A stretch of DNA of 64,000 nt from Paludibacteraceae bacterium (GCA_017479885.1 JAFVBR010000030.1:1-64000), one strand, 5' to 3'. Shown: positions 55,763 through 64,000, counted from the first letter of the stretch. Made by a program: numbers and translations. The notes: generated from the letters alone by a model not told the origin.

Positions 55763-58700
55763 CGTCCTCCTCCACTTGTTTTGCATTTTCCGCTGTTTCT
55801 ATCTCTTTCAGCTTGTCTTCCACCATAGTCTGCACATCGTCCTGTGTGCGGTAGTTCTGCTTCAGTGAAAGCAAATACTGCTTGGCTTGGAAGAGGTCAC
55901 CCCGCTTCACGTATATATCCGACAGCAGAACAAAACTCCGGGCCAGCCAGTATTGCTGCTGCGTATTCATCGATGCGAACTCCATAATCTGAGCCTCCGA
56001 GCCGTCAAGGTCGCCTGTCTTGAAGTATATCTCGGCAAGCAGATACTTCGATTCGGCACCAGAGGCAGTCCGTACCTGCGAACTGGTCTGGCGCAGGTCA
56101 TTTATTGCAAGATTGTCCTCGCCGAGCGCTATATACGCTTTCGCTCGGTTGTATGCCGCCTCCTGTCTCAGGTCTGAGGATACCGAATTGTCAACCAGTA
56201 TCTCACTCGCAACATTAACCGTTGTCGGGTGGTCTCCGAGATAGTAGCTGCAACGCAGCACTCCTAATCGGGCGGCATTTACCTTGTCCTGTTTGCCCGC
56301 CACTGTCTGCAGTCGGCTGAAGTAGGTGAGCGCCGTCTTGTAGTCGGCTTTGTCGTAACTTATCTCCGCCACACGTGTAAGCGCTTCTTCCATATACTGG
56401 TTGCCGCTTATGTCGGCAAGAGCCTTGAACTCGCGCATGGCATCGTCTTTCCTGTCCGAACGGTAATAGCTGTCGGCAAGATAGTATTGTGCAGTGGTGC
56501 AGTATCTCCCTCCCGAACAGTACTGGGTGATGTATTTGCTTAGTCCGGCTATCGCCTGCGTGTAGTTCTGCAGCATGTATTGCCGCTCGGCAGCCACGTA
56601 GGTCAGCGAGTCTTCGCGGGCATCCGTCTTCATGTTGATTCGCCCGAGCGACTTCGTGTATGCCAGATATTCAGCCACGTTGTCGGTCTCAATGTATGCC
56701 GCTTCCAGTCCGTCAAGAGCACTATACGCCTCTTCGCTGCCCGGATACGACTTTATCACCTGCTTGTAGCCGTCTATCGCCTTTGCATACTGCTTGTCGT
56801 TGTAATAAATCATCGCCTTCTCCAATGCCGCCTTGCGGGCCATGTTCGAGCGAGGGTACGACTTCAACAGCTCCTCGTAAGCACTTATGGCTCCCTGGTT
56901 GTTGTTGCGCTGAAGCTCCGCACGCGCCATCTCATACAAGGCATCGTCGGCGTAGTCCGACTTAGGATACTTCTTCACCAGACTCTCCAGCACGCTTATC
57001 TTCTCTGAATAACGCTTCATCAGTCCCAATGCGTAACCGCGCTGGAAGATGGCATAGTCGGCTCCGGCACCTGCCGCTGATGCCACCTTGGCATAGCAGC
57101 TCTCAGCCTCCACAAACCGACGGGCATTGAAGTAGCAGTCGCCAGCACGGTTCATGGCATCGCTGTACGTGGCAAGTTGCGGGTCCGCAGTCTTGGTGTA
57201 GTCGGTGAAGCAGGTCAGAGCTTCGCTGTATTTCTTCTGGGCGAACAGAGTGTATCCTAACGAGTAATTCACTAATCCGTAGTTGCTGCTCTTCTTTGCG
57301 TCAGGCTGCTTGAGCATGGTCCGCAAGTCCTGCTCCGCACCGGCATAGTCGCCCGACTTGTATCTGCTTTCCGCCCGCATGAAGTAACTCTCGGTCTTGT
57401 ATCCGGCAGTCTTGTCGGTTGGCGTTGACGAAGAAACGTCATTGTCTATCACCTCTGTGAACCAGCGCTCCGCCTCTTCGTTCTTGCCCTGCATGTACGC
57501 GTCTGCGCCCAACTGGTAGCGCAGATACTGCTTGGTCTGCTGCATCTGCGGGGTGGGCGATTCTATGCTGTTCAGTGCCTCAAGAGCAGAGGCGTAGTTC
57601 TTGCTCTTGGTGAAAGCGTCGCATAGCAGCTCGTATATGTGCTCTTTGTACTCCGACTGCGGATACTCTTTCAGGAAATCGGTGAAGGCGGTTACGCTTT
57701 CTCCCAAGGCTGACGAACTGTTGTAGGTGGTGAGGGCGTAGTTGTACATCGCCTCCTCCCTTATCTTGCTGTCATAGTCATATCGCATGGCGGCGGCGTA
57801 TGCCATCTTGGCTGCCTGGGTGTCGTTGATACGCATATACGCGTTGCCTAAATGGTAACATGTGTTCTGCGTCAGCTCGTCATCCTGCTTCTTCACCTTG
57901 AGCAGATAACTGATGGCGTCGTGCCAGTCTTCCAAACGGTAGTACGACATACCAAGCAGATACATGTCGCTGCGCTCGGGTTCTTTGTTCAATGCCGCTA
58001 TCTGGCGGTCGTAAACTGACAGTTGGTCAACTGCATCCTGATATTTCTCCTGACGATAGTATATCTCGCCTATCATGCGGTGCAGCTCGCCGTTATTGGG
58101 GTTGTCCTTGTCGTTCTCGAGCAGTTGCTCAGCACGCGACTGTACCTCGTCAAACTGCCCTTGTGAGTAATATATCTGTATTATATAGTAAGGAACAATA
58201 TCCTTGTATGTCTCCGTCTTCTCTATAGCCAGAAACTCGGGCAATGCACGGCCGTAGTTCTGCATTGAGTACTGGCAATATGCATAGTAGTATTTTGCCT
58301 GCAGGTTGTAGCGGGTGTTCATCTCCTTCAACTTGCCGAAACTGCTTGCCGCCTTTTGCGGCTCGTTCATCTTCACAAACGCATATCCTCTATAGAAATG
58401 GAAGTCTGCCTGATGAGGGCGGAACAGTTCGTTCACATGCACTTTCTCAAACTCACGCAGAGCCTGCTTGTTCTTGTTCTGCTCCACAAGCAGCGTACCG
58501 AGCATGAAGTGCACCTCGCTCGCGTACGGAGTGTAGGTGTTCTGCTTCATGTACGCCTGCAACTGACGGCGTGCGTCTTTCCTCCGCATCTCGAAGGCAT
58601 TGGCGGCAAGATAAAACTGCCTCTGACCCTCATGCGTCTTCCCCTTGTAGGCATTAAGAGCACGCTCCGAGGCTCCCCATTTGCCCTGCATGTACAGCTC

Positions 58701-58817
58701 CACTCCGTCGGCGTATGCAGCCTCCGCGGAACTGTATATTTCGCTGTATTGGGCATAGACAGCCGACACACAAACAAGCAATGCCGCTAATGCTGATATC
58801 ATTCTTTTTTTGTTCAT
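55749..58817 (-). CDS. large periplasmic TPR protein
   Basis: A 1022-residue exported protein (ATG at 58817; signal peptide MNKKRMISALAALLVCVSAV with cleavage after VYAQ). Nearly the whole mature length is made of tetratricopeptide repeats rich in Ala and Tyr (for example EEAYSALDGLEAAYIETDN, DDALYEMARAELQRNNNQ), ending in an acidic tail (VEEDDDEE). It probably scaffolds envelope complexes. It is coupled to the overlapping beta-barrel gene. A minus-strand promoter (TAACTTTG, 58854-58861) lies about 40 bp upstream. Confidence 0.8.
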   Translation of the reverse strand: MNKKRMISALAALLVCVSAVYAQYSEIYSSAEAAYADGVELYMQGKWGASERALNAYKGKTHEGQRQFYLAANAFEMRRKDARRQLQAYMKQNTYTPYASEVHFMLGTLLVEQNKNKQALREFEKVHVNELFRPHQADFHFYRGYAFVKMNEPQKAASSFGKLKEMNTRYNLQAKYYYAYCQYSMQNYGRALPEFLAIEKTETYKDIVPYYIIQIYYSQGQFDEVQSRAEQLLENDKDNPNNGELHRMIGEIYYRQEKYQDAVDQLSVYDRQIAALNKEPERSDMYLLGMSYYRLEDWHDAISYLLKVKKQDDELTQNTCYHLGNAYMRINDTQAAKMAYAAAMRYDYDSKIREEAMYNYALTTYNSSSALGESVTAFTDFLKEYPQSEYKEHIYELLCDAFTKSKNYASALEALNSIESPTPQMQQTKQYLRYQLGADAYMQGKNEEAERWFTEVIDNDVSSSTPTDKTAGYKTESYFMRAESRYKSGDYAGAEQDLRTMLKQPDAKKSSNYGLVNYSLGYTLFAQKKYSEALTCFTDYTKTADPQLATYSDAMNRAGDCYFNARRFVEAESCYAKVASAAGAGADYAIFQRGYALGLMKRYSEKISVLESLVKKYPKSDYADDALYEMARAELQRNNNQGAISAYEELLKSYPRSNMARKAALEKAMIYYNDKQYAKAIDGYKQVIKSYPGSEEAYSALDGLEAAYIETDNVAEYLAYTKSLGRINMKTDAREDSLTYVAAERQYMLQNYTQAIAGLSKYITQYCSGGRYCTTAQYYLADSYYRSDRKDDAMREFKALADISGNQYMEEALTRVAEISYDKADYKTALTYFSRLQTVAGKQDKVNAARLGVLRCSYYLGDHPTTVNVASEILVDNSVSSDLRQEAAYNRAKAYIALGEDNLAINDLRQTSSQVRTASGAESKYLLAEIYFKTGDLDGSEAQIMEFASMNTQQQYWLARSFVLLSDIYVKRGDLFQAKQYLLSLKQNYRTQDDVQTMVEDKLKEIETAENAKQVEEDDDEE

Positions 58818-58853
58818 ATTCCAAACCTGAGAACTGTTAGCCAAAACTGCCGA

Positions 58854-58885
58854 CAAAGTTACAACTTTCCCCGCACACTTGCAAC
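58854..58885 (-). promoter_or_regulatory. promoter of the TPR/beta-barrel pair
   Basis: Minus strand: GTTG (58882-58885), a 20-bp spacer and TAACTTTG (58854-58861). It faces away from the rubrerythrin promoter 30 bp to the right. Confidence 0.6.
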
Positions 58886-58915
58886 ATTTTTTTTATACTC
58901 TCCTGCAAAAAACCT

Positions 58916-58946
58916 TTTGCCGTTACAGAAAATCTTCTTATCTTTG
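58916..58946 (+). promoter_or_regulatory. promoter of the rubrerythrin gene
   Basis: TTTG (58916-58919), a 19-bp spacer and TATCTTTG (58939-58946), matching the consensus exactly. Leader about 85 nt. Confidence 0.8.
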
Positions 58947-59036
58947 TCCCCGAAACCGCTTGACCCGGCAACAGGGTCTGCAACTTCTGTGCAAAATACT
59001 TGATAACCCGAATATAAACATAAAAACAGGACTGTT

Positions 59037-59588
59037 ATGCAAAAGAAATGGATGTGTAGTGTGTGCGGATACGTACACGAGGGTCCGGAGCCACCGGAGC
59101 GCTGCCCGCAGTGCAGACAACCCAAAGAGAAATTTGTAGAAGTAAAGAGCGACAAACTCGAGTTCGGAACAGAGCACGTTGTCGGCGTTGCCAAAGGCTG
59201 CGACGAAGAGATGCTGGCTGACCTCCGTGCGCATTTCACCGGCGAGTGCTCCGAAGTGGGCATGTATCTGGCTATGGCGCGGCAGGCCGACCGTGAAGGT
59301 TATCCCGAGATTGCCGCCGCTTTCCGCCAGTATGCTTACGAAGAGGCTGACCATGCCTCACGCTTTGCCGAACTGCTCGGAGAAGTCGTCTGGGATACTC
59401 GCACCAATCTCGAGAAACGTATGCTTGCAGAGCAAGGGGCATGCGCCGACAAGTTCCGCATTGCCAAACGTGCCAAGGCACTCGACCTCGATGCCATTCA
59501 CGACACTGTGCACGAAATGGCTAAAGACGAAGCACGACACGGCAGAGGCTTCGAAGGACTGTTCCTCCGCTACTTCGGCAAGAAATAA
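59037..59588 (+). CDS. rubredoxin-rubrerythrin (reverse rubrerythrin) peroxide-defence protein
   Basis: A 183-residue protein with the rubredoxin centre at the N-terminus (Cys7, Cys10, Cys23, Cys26: CSVCGY and RCPQCRQ) and a ferritin-like di-iron domain behind it (ExxH pairs in [10 protein letters not shown] and [10 protein letters not shown]). Domain order is the reverse of classical rubrerythrin. It reduces hydrogen peroxide in anaerobes. It is a single-gene unit between a consensus promoter and a terminator. Confidence 0.92.
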   Translation: MQKKWMCSVCGYVHEGPEPPERCPQCRQPKEKFVEVKSDKLEFGTEHVVGVAKGCDEEMLADLRAHFTGECSEVGMYLAMARQADREGYPEIAAAFRQYAYEEADHASRFAELLGEVVWDTRTNLEKRMLAEQGACADKFRIAKRAKALDLDAIHDTVHEMAKDEARHGRGFEGLFLRYFGKK

Positions 59589-59606
59589 TCAGATATTGTG
59601 CTGCGG

Positions 59607-59639
59607 AAAGGGAATGTGCTGTCACAGTGCATTCCCTTT
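59607..59639 (+). terminator. terminator of the rubrerythrin gene
   Basis: Arms AAAGGGAATGTGCTG and CAGTGCATTCCCTTT pair over 15 bp with two G-U pairs and a 3-nt loop, and a TTTT tail follows. Confidence 0.85.
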
Positions 59640-59718
59640 TCATGTTCCTACAATATATTTAAGGTGCCGCATCTCTTTCTCTACAATATCATCTATATCT
59701 TCTAACGGACTTTTAATA

Positions 59719-59747
59719 GCAGAGACGCCATAAAATGACGTCTCTGC
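59719..59747 (-). terminator. terminator downstream of the LRR gene
   Basis: Arms GCAGAGACG (59719-59727) and CGTCTCTGC (59739-59747) form a perfect 9-bp stem, about 25 bp after the LRR stop on the minus strand. Confidence 0.65.
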
Positions 59748-59770
59748 CAAAAGATAGAGGGTAACTGCAA

Positions 59771-60715
59771 CTAACGCAATTCCGAACCTGACAGCGTATA
59801 ACGTCTGCCGTCAGGGCTTAACAGATATATCGCGCCGTTCTCCAGAACCTTGCGCGCACTTTTTACATCTTTCAACCTGATGTCTTCAACTGGACTTACT
59901 TCTATGTCACCTGTCAGTGTGAACTGATTCCAGAGCGGCACCGACTTATATGCATCCAGCACACTGCCCGGAACATGGGCGTGAATCGTTGAATATTTGA
60001 AACCTACATATTGGGAGGTATTAATAAGAGCGAAGGTTCTCGAATTCAGTAACCATACCGGAGGAACAACGGCATAGCAATACAAATCAAATCTGCTGTT
60101 AGTCTTGAGCCACGGGAAGGATATATAGCCTACATATTCCAAGCTCGAAGGCAGAGTAAGACTCGTAAACGGAGCATTCTGGAATGCGGCACTGCCAAGA
60201 TACTTCAATCCGGAAGGAAGTTCCAACTCAGATATAGGGCAATCGGAAAAACTGTAATCGCATATACCTATCAAAGAAGATGGCAAAGAAAGTTCCCTGA
60301 TTGAAGCACCTTCAAACGCTTCCTCGGCTATCACTCGTGTCCCCTCGGGAACTTCATACGAGGTCACGGAACGATTCTTTGAAAAGATCAGACAATTGTC
60401 TATATACAAAACATTGTCCTGCCAGTTGCTCGCATCATTGAACAGAGCCGTCCCGGTAAAAGCTCCCGCACCTATATAATAAACAGTCGGAGCTATGGTT
60501 ATCTTCGACAATGATGAGCACGACTTGAAACAACCGCTGATTATTCTTGTTACCGTATATACCGTATCCTTGTACGTCACTGTAGAAGGTATCACCACTT
60601 CAGAAAGGTCGGTATAGGTCGCTGAATAGACAACAGTTACTTCCTTCTTGGGACTGTTCGGAACGCCATCGGGATTAAAATAAAGGTTACCTGACTTGAA
60701 AACCTCAGCTTTCAC
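59771..60715 (-). CDS. BspA-like leucine-rich-repeat surface protein; signal peptide out of frame
   Basis: A 314-residue frame opening at a GTG (60715). LRR_5 (BspA-like) repeats run through about 50-215, with units such as IRELSLPSSLIGICDYSF and FTSLTLPSSLEYVGYISF. It ends with the same kind of C-terminal tail as the InlB-repeat protein (VLENGAIYLLSPDGRRYTLSG). The GTG is probably not the real start. The frame continues upstream as KKLSLFAVLCILFSQNVKA, a perfect signal peptide, but the ATG at 60768 is one base out of phase at a run of six A. It has its own consensus promoter (60886-60917). It is either phase-varied, recoded, or affected by a sequence error. Confidence 0.75.
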   Translation of the reverse strand: MKAEVFKSGNLYFNPDGVPNSPKKEVTVVYSATYTDLSEVVIPSTVTYKDTVYTVTRIISGCFKSCSSLSKITIAPTVYYIGAGAFTGTALFNDASNWQDNVLYIDNCLIFSKNRSVTSYEVPEGTRVIAEEAFEGASIRELSLPSSLIGICDYSFSDCPISELELPSGLKYLGSAAFQNAPFTSLTLPSSLEYVGYISFPWLKTNSRFDLYCYAVVPPVWLLNSRTFALINTSQYVGFKYSTIHAHVPGSVLDAYKSVPLWNQFTLTGDIEVSPVEDIRLKDVKSARKVLENGAIYLLSPDGRRYTLSGSELR

Positions 60716-60768
60716 ATTCTGAGAAAACAGTATGCATAATACTGCAAATAAAGATAATTTTTTAACAT
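60716..60768 (-). other. frame-shifted signal-peptide segment of the LRR gene
   Basis: From ATG 60768 the reading frame runs ATG-TTA-AAA-AAT and soon terminates. The signal-peptide frame lies at -1 relative to it across the A6 run (60758-60763, T6 on the plus strand). The site A-AAA-AAT is also a possible -1 slippery heptamer; slipping there would give MLKKLSLFAVLCILFSQ. Confidence 0.7.
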
Positions 60769-60885
60769 AACTAATATTTTTTAATAGTTTGTAATATATG
60801 GTTATTTATGCACAAAATGAAAGATAATAACTCGAATATCTTGCATTTTGCTCGAAATATAACGCTTCTTATGACAAATTGGCCG

Positions 60886-60917
60886 CAAAGGTATATAATA
60901 TTTATGTATTGCGCAAA
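60886..60917 (-). promoter_or_regulatory. promoter of the LRR gene
   Basis: Minus strand: TTTG (60914-60917), a 20-bp spacer and TACCTTTG (60886-60893). It overlaps the untranslated zone just below the stop of the upstream Spi-like gene (60956). Confidence 0.8.
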
Positions 60918-60955
60918 TATTTTATATGAAAATCTTAATATTTCATATATATACT

Positions 60956-62185
60956 CTAAAAAACAACCGGAACACTATATATCTCAAAGCGGAACTGCAT
61001 TGCCTCAAGGTAATTGGTTACCACCACTTCCGACAAATATTCTTCTCCCCATTTGTTTGCACCCAAATGCAATCTATAACTATTGTCACAAGAATTATTA
61101 TATTCATCCACTTGGAACACCGTATATATTTCGTTGTCACGAAATGCCAATACCATTCCGCATGTCGAAAAGGCATCTATAATATCTTGAACCGTATTAC
61201 GCCATGCCGCATTCTCCAATATCTCAGTTTGCAATTCAAATCCCCAATTCCCCAAAGCCATTTGATAATCCGTCTTCTGAGTTACAGGATGGACGTAGTT
61301 GTAGTCTGTATTTACCAATTGGGCTATCTTGAACATCTCAAGAGGTACGGAACCTACGTATGATATTGTGTTTATTTGATCCTGCTCCATAAAAAATGAA
61401 CCCTGATGTAAGTCGTATATATGATAGAAACGGCTATCCTCTTCCAAGATTGTGTCATTTACTATTGACTTGTTTATACAAGTTTGTGGAGTATATAAAT
61501 TGGAAATATACATAGTAGCACACTCATCTTGCTTTTTGTATGTTTCCAGAGCAATAATATAATACAAATCACGAAGCTGCTCTATAGAAAAATCAACCGT
61601 TGAAAGGGAATGATATGTATTGATATTACCGGAAAGTGCATAAAAAGAAGGTGTTTCACCACTAATATACTGCTGGCATAATCCGGATTGAGTGAAAAAA
61701 TCTGAACTCAAATGACCATGATTGTAAAAACATGTCAATGACTGCAAATCTTTGTCGCCCGGAACTATGCCGAAGCCGCAATCAGAAGGCAAATTGACAA
61801 CATAACATAATACATCGGCTACACCTACATTTGCCAAATTTTCGGCAAGAGACAGCGTATCGTTTTCAGACGTAATTGCAAATGAAAACAACTCCAACTC
61901 ATCCAATACATCCTCAGAATATATTGCATAAGTGGTTGCCTCTGAAAATTTCTCTTGTATATATACACTGTCAGCACAGAGAAACTTGCTCTCCAACAGA
62001 CTGACCGCTTCATCCTCTGACCAGACTTCAAGAGATTGATTCACATATACTCTCCTTGTATCAGGGGTAAACTCAGAATTTCTTACTGAATCTCCGTAGG
62101 AATATTCGCTTTCGCGTCTTGGATATTGACCTGAAGATTCATCAGACATCTCTGTCGTACATGAGGCAAATGCTAAGATTAACAT
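60956..62185 (-). CDS. Spi/C10-peptidase-like lipoprotein lacking a clear active site
   Basis: A 409-residue predicted lipoprotein. The N-terminal third (about 40-150, with YVVNLPSDCGFGIVPGD) resembles the Spi propeptide/inhibitor domain of streptopain-like C10 proteases. The segment about 275-385 (FKIAQLVNTDYNYVHP, CGMVLAFRDNEIYTVFQVDEY) recalls the C10 fold but lacks a recognisable catalytic Cys or His. The in-frame start MLILAFASC is too short a lipoprotein signal. The natural one (MKKQLFIAGVMLILAFASC) requires one A less in the A7 run at 62207-62213. The assignment is tentative. Confidence 0.5.
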   Translation of the reverse strand: MLILAFASCTTEMSDESSGQYPRRESEYSYGDSVRNSEFTPDTRRVYVNQSLEVWSEDEAVSLLESKFLCADSVYIQEKFSEATTYAIYSEDVLDELELFSFAITSENDTLSLAENLANVGVADVLCYVVNLPSDCGFGIVPGDKDLQSLTCFYNHGHLSSDFFTQSGLCQQYISGETPSFYALSGNINTYHSLSTVDFSIEQLRDLYYIIALETYKKQDECATMYISNLYTPQTCINKSIVNDTILEEDSRFYHIYDLHQGSFFMEQDQINTISYVGSVPLEMFKIAQLVNTDYNYVHPVTQKTDYQMALGNWGFELQTEILENAAWRNTVQDIIDAFSTCGMVLAFRDNEIYTVFQVDEYNNSCDNSYRLHLGANKWGEEYLSEVVVTNYLEAMQFRFEIYSVPVVF

Positions 62186-62216
62186 AACACCGGCAATAAA
62201 TAATTGTTTTTTTCAT
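62186..62216 (-). other. frame-shifted lipoprotein signal segment at an A7 run
   Basis: ATG at 62214-62216 is followed by seven A (62207-62213) and then reads out of frame. With six A the frame would be MKKQLFIAGVMLILAFASC, a complete lipoprotein signal joined to the downstream protein. Confidence 0.7.
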
Positions 62217-62282
62217 GATTGTAATGTTTGTTTTGATTGTTAATATTAATTGTGTTTTCTGTGTTACCTTATTCTTTTATAT

Positions 62283-62337
62283 TATACGCGCACGTGCATA
62301 CCTATTTGTATGTGCGCATGCACACACGTGCGCATAC
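62283..62337. repeat. alternating purine-pyrimidine tracts with inverted repeats
   Basis: Perfect R-Y alternation over 62283-62301 and 62307-62337 (rich in CG, CA and TG), separated by 5 bp. The tracts contain the self-complementary TGCGCA twice and GTATG/CATAC pairs, so both Z-DNA and hairpin forms are possible. The tract lies between the DUF3244-like and Spi-like genes. Confidence 0.75.
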
Positions 62338-62351
62338 CATATTCATTCTGC

Positions 62352-62738
62352 TTACTCCACCTCAAATAGTCCTTCAAGAATAAATGTCGGAGTAATTATC
62401 TCAAGTTGATATTCACCCGTAGGCAGGACGATTGATTCCTCATCAGTAAACCGGCTATTTTCTACAACAACTTCAGAAAGCAAGTCGGTAACTACCAATA
62501 TAGCCATATCAACTGACTCATTTAAAACTGTCAGGATGTTGCCTTCCAAAGTTGCTGTAAATTCATTCGGATGAGTTGGATTGTCACCGGACTGAACAGG
62601 ACCGTCAAAAGGATTGTCACCGGGAAGCACATCTAAACCATAAATTGGGGTAAGTTGGATTTCAACTGCTACTTGAGCATTGATTGATGGTATTGCCAGC
62701 ATTAAGAAGCAAAACCATGAAAGAAACATTTTCTTCAT
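62352..62738 (-). CDS. small secreted DUF3244-like protein
   Basis: A 128-residue exported protein with a signal peptide (about 1-21, ending SINAQ) and a beta-rich mature domain (NEFTATLEGNILTVLN, LPTGEYQLEIIT, ending LEGLFEVE) that fits the DUF3244 pattern of small Bacteroidales secreted beta domains. The asparagine/proline-rich start of the mature part repeats GDNP. DUF3244-like proteins often lie near C10/Spi-type genes, as here, so it may be an inhibitor or ligand-binding partner; that is inference. Confidence 0.6.
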   Translation of the reverse strand: MKKMFLSWFCFLMLAIPSINAQVAVEIQLTPIYGLDVLPGDNPFDGPVQSGDNPTHPNEFTATLEGNILTVLNESVDMAILVVTDLLSEVVVENSRFTDEESIVLPTGEYQLEIITPTFILEGLFEVE

Positions 62739-62856
62739 ACTTGTAATTTTTTATGGGTTAACACTTCGGAATATTTCCGACCGTAAAATTACTATACGAA
62801 GAAGTTACCAACCAAAAATAATCTTGGGAATTTTAATTATAATAAATACTTTATTA

Positions 62857-64000
62857 TCAGCCTTTTGAATAAAAAAGCACTTGGGAATTTTTACCTTCTA
62901 CTATTATCTTTATAAGGAATTCACGCAATTTCTTGGCGGAAGTCCCTAATTTTACAGATACAGAGTACTTGTATTTGCCCATTCCGCTTTCTGAATAATA
63001 CAGCATCTCAGCCATCTGTTTATAACTCAAATTCAATAAAACTAATACACAAAAACGTATCTCTTTCTCACTAAGACTACCAAAACTCTTCATCTTATTG
63101 GCAAACAAAAAGAAATTGCTATTGACCACATCACACATCTCATCAAAGTTTTTCCAATGCAATTCTTTTTCCAAATCTTGAGAACCGCGCATGACTGAAC
63201 ATGTATATTCTATCTGATCTGTTATATCTTGTCTGTATTTTTCTTTATCTTCCAATAATTGCTGAGTTTGTTCTAATATGCTCTCATTCTCAATTGTTGA
63301 TTGTTCTATTTGCTTGCGAGTTTGCTCTGCAAGAAGGGTCTCCTTTATTAGTTTGTGCCTGTTGTTCCTTATTCTCAAACCTACTGATATAATTATAATC
63401 GTACATATTATTACTATTGAAAATAATATCCAATAATATATATTTGATTTACGGTTCAAACTCAGGTTTAGTAATTCCACAGCATGAGACAATTCGCCCT
63501 GACGAACCTCTATCAACTTCTGAATATCTGAACGTGATGAAGCATATCGCAGTATGGTCTCTTTATCTTTCTTTTCATCATTATTTGTAAGTATATAGAG
63601 AGAGTTGTTCTGATAAAACAAATCATGTGACATATCATGTACTATTCCGGCATAATATACGGCTGAATCATTCATATTCTTTAAAGAATAGACTTGAGCC
63701 TTTATCATGTAGCCGGTAGATTCGGTATACCCGTTTGCCTGAAGTTTATTGACATAGTGAATAACTGAATCATACTGAGCTGTGTATTTATATGCTATTG
63801 CTTTTGTTTCATACGTCTTTATTATAACATTTGAATCACTGCAATGTCTGCATATTGAATCCGTAAATATCAACATTTCTTCTATTTTTCCCTGTTTTGC
63901 CAATGCAAATGCCATATCATTCATAGCATAAAACACTGCCACACTATCTCCACAATGAGCGAAATTCTGGCATGCTCGTTTATACATAATATAAGCAATC
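62857..64000 (-). CDS. TPR - membrane segment - HTH regulator (N-terminus beyond the window)
   Basis: The frame is open to the right edge. The visible 380 or so residues contain helical TPR-like repeats, one membrane helix (ILFSIVIICTIIIISVGLRI), a coiled coil rich in Glu/Gln and a C-terminal LuxR-like HTH (SEKEIRFCVLVLLNLSYKQM ... MGKYKYSVSVKLG). Same plan as the AraC version at 3946 but with a LuxR-type end. It stands directly upstream of the DUF3244/Spi-like/LRR cluster and is its likely regulator (inference from position). Confidence 0.75.
   Translation of the reverse strand, partial: IAYIMYKRACQNFAHCGDSVAVFYAMNDMAFALAKQGKIEEMLIFTDSICRHCSDSNVIIKTYETKAIAYKYTAQYDSVIHYVNKLQANGYTESTGYMIKAQVYSLKNMNDSAVYYAGIVHDMSHDLFYQNNSLYILTNNDEKKDKETILRYASSRSDIQKLIEVRQGELSHAVELLNLSLNRKSNIYYWILFSIVIICTIIIISVGLRIRNNRHKLIKETLLAEQTRKQIEQSTIENESILEQTQQLLEDKEKYRQDITDQIEYTCSVMRGSQDLEKELHWKNFDEMCDVVNSNFFLFANKMKSFGSLSEKEIRFCVLVLLNLSYKQMAEMLYYSESGMGKYKYSVSVKLGTSAKKLREFLIKIIVEGKNSQVLFYSKG

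Noticed and set aside
60956..62185. Calling this gene an active C10 cysteine protease
   Set aside because: No catalytic Cys or His context (the usual TGCVATA and GHAF types) can be found; only the propeptide-like and overall fold resemblance remain.
1..64000. tRNA, rRNA, tmRNA or RNase P RNA genes
   Set aside because: The gaps were read for cloverleaf and CCA-type ends and for long conserved RNA segments; none was seen. A covariance-model scan would settle it.

Overview
The window is a chromosomal segment from a member of the Bacteroidota, most likely order Bacteroidales (Prevotellaceae-like or a relative). The evidence is the recurring Bacteroidales promoter form (TTTG or a close variant, 19-21 bp, TAnnTTTG), many Cys-lipoproteins, BACON/BIG2 and InlB-B-repeat surface proteins, a TPR-membrane-AraC regulator, DUF5686 and AsmA proteins, a GldJ-type lipoprotein, and the folP-cdaA gene pair. 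I found no rRNA, tRNA, CRISPR array or insertion sequence.

Layout. 1-6288: a secreted/surface gene group (partial gene, BIG2/BACON lipoprotein, InlB-repeat protein) behind a TPR-AraC membrane regulator. 6289-12097: a housekeeping operon rbfA > LolE-like permease > lipoprotein > xerD > DUF5686 protein, with rpmH just upstream under its own promoter. 12294-26731: a seven-gene minus-strand block built around a 1072-residue tubulin/FtsZ-superfamily protein with a vWA-domain membrane protein, a 997-residue membrane protein of unknown fold, a tandem transglutaminase-like membrane protein, an apparently inactive peptidase-MA-like protein, a small lipoprotein and an HHH/beta-barrel protein. The gaps between five of these genes hold a mosaic of tiny perfect hairpins joined by TTAAAC/TCAAAC linkers. 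27173-30816: a conserved-looking unknown gene whose 5' leader carries seven 11-bp repeats, sufS, an LplT-like MFS transporter and a CWC zinc-ribbon protein. 31579-44981: a plus-strand run of ileS, lipoproteins, AsmA, a lipoprotein M3 peptidase and an OPT oligopeptide transporter. 45115-51690: pckA, a short promoter-terminator RNA unit, gldJ, folP-cdaA and an outer membrane protein. 51847-59588: metG, a TPR/outer-membrane pair and a rubredoxin-rubrerythrin. 59771-64000: an AT-richer accessory cluster (LRR surface protein, C10/Spi-like lipoprotein, small DUF3244-like protein, TPR-HTH membrane regulator).

The best candidate for an under-described system is the tubulin-like/vWA block. Its gene content recalls the predicted tubulin-like + vWA membrane-remodelling systems, but with transglutaminase-like and pseudo-peptidase partners. 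Other points of note are the hairpin mosaic confined to that block, the 11-bp leader repeats, and two neighbouring surface-protein genes (LRR and Spi-like) whose signal peptides are each thrown out of frame at a poly-A run, which could be phase variation, recoding or sequencing error.
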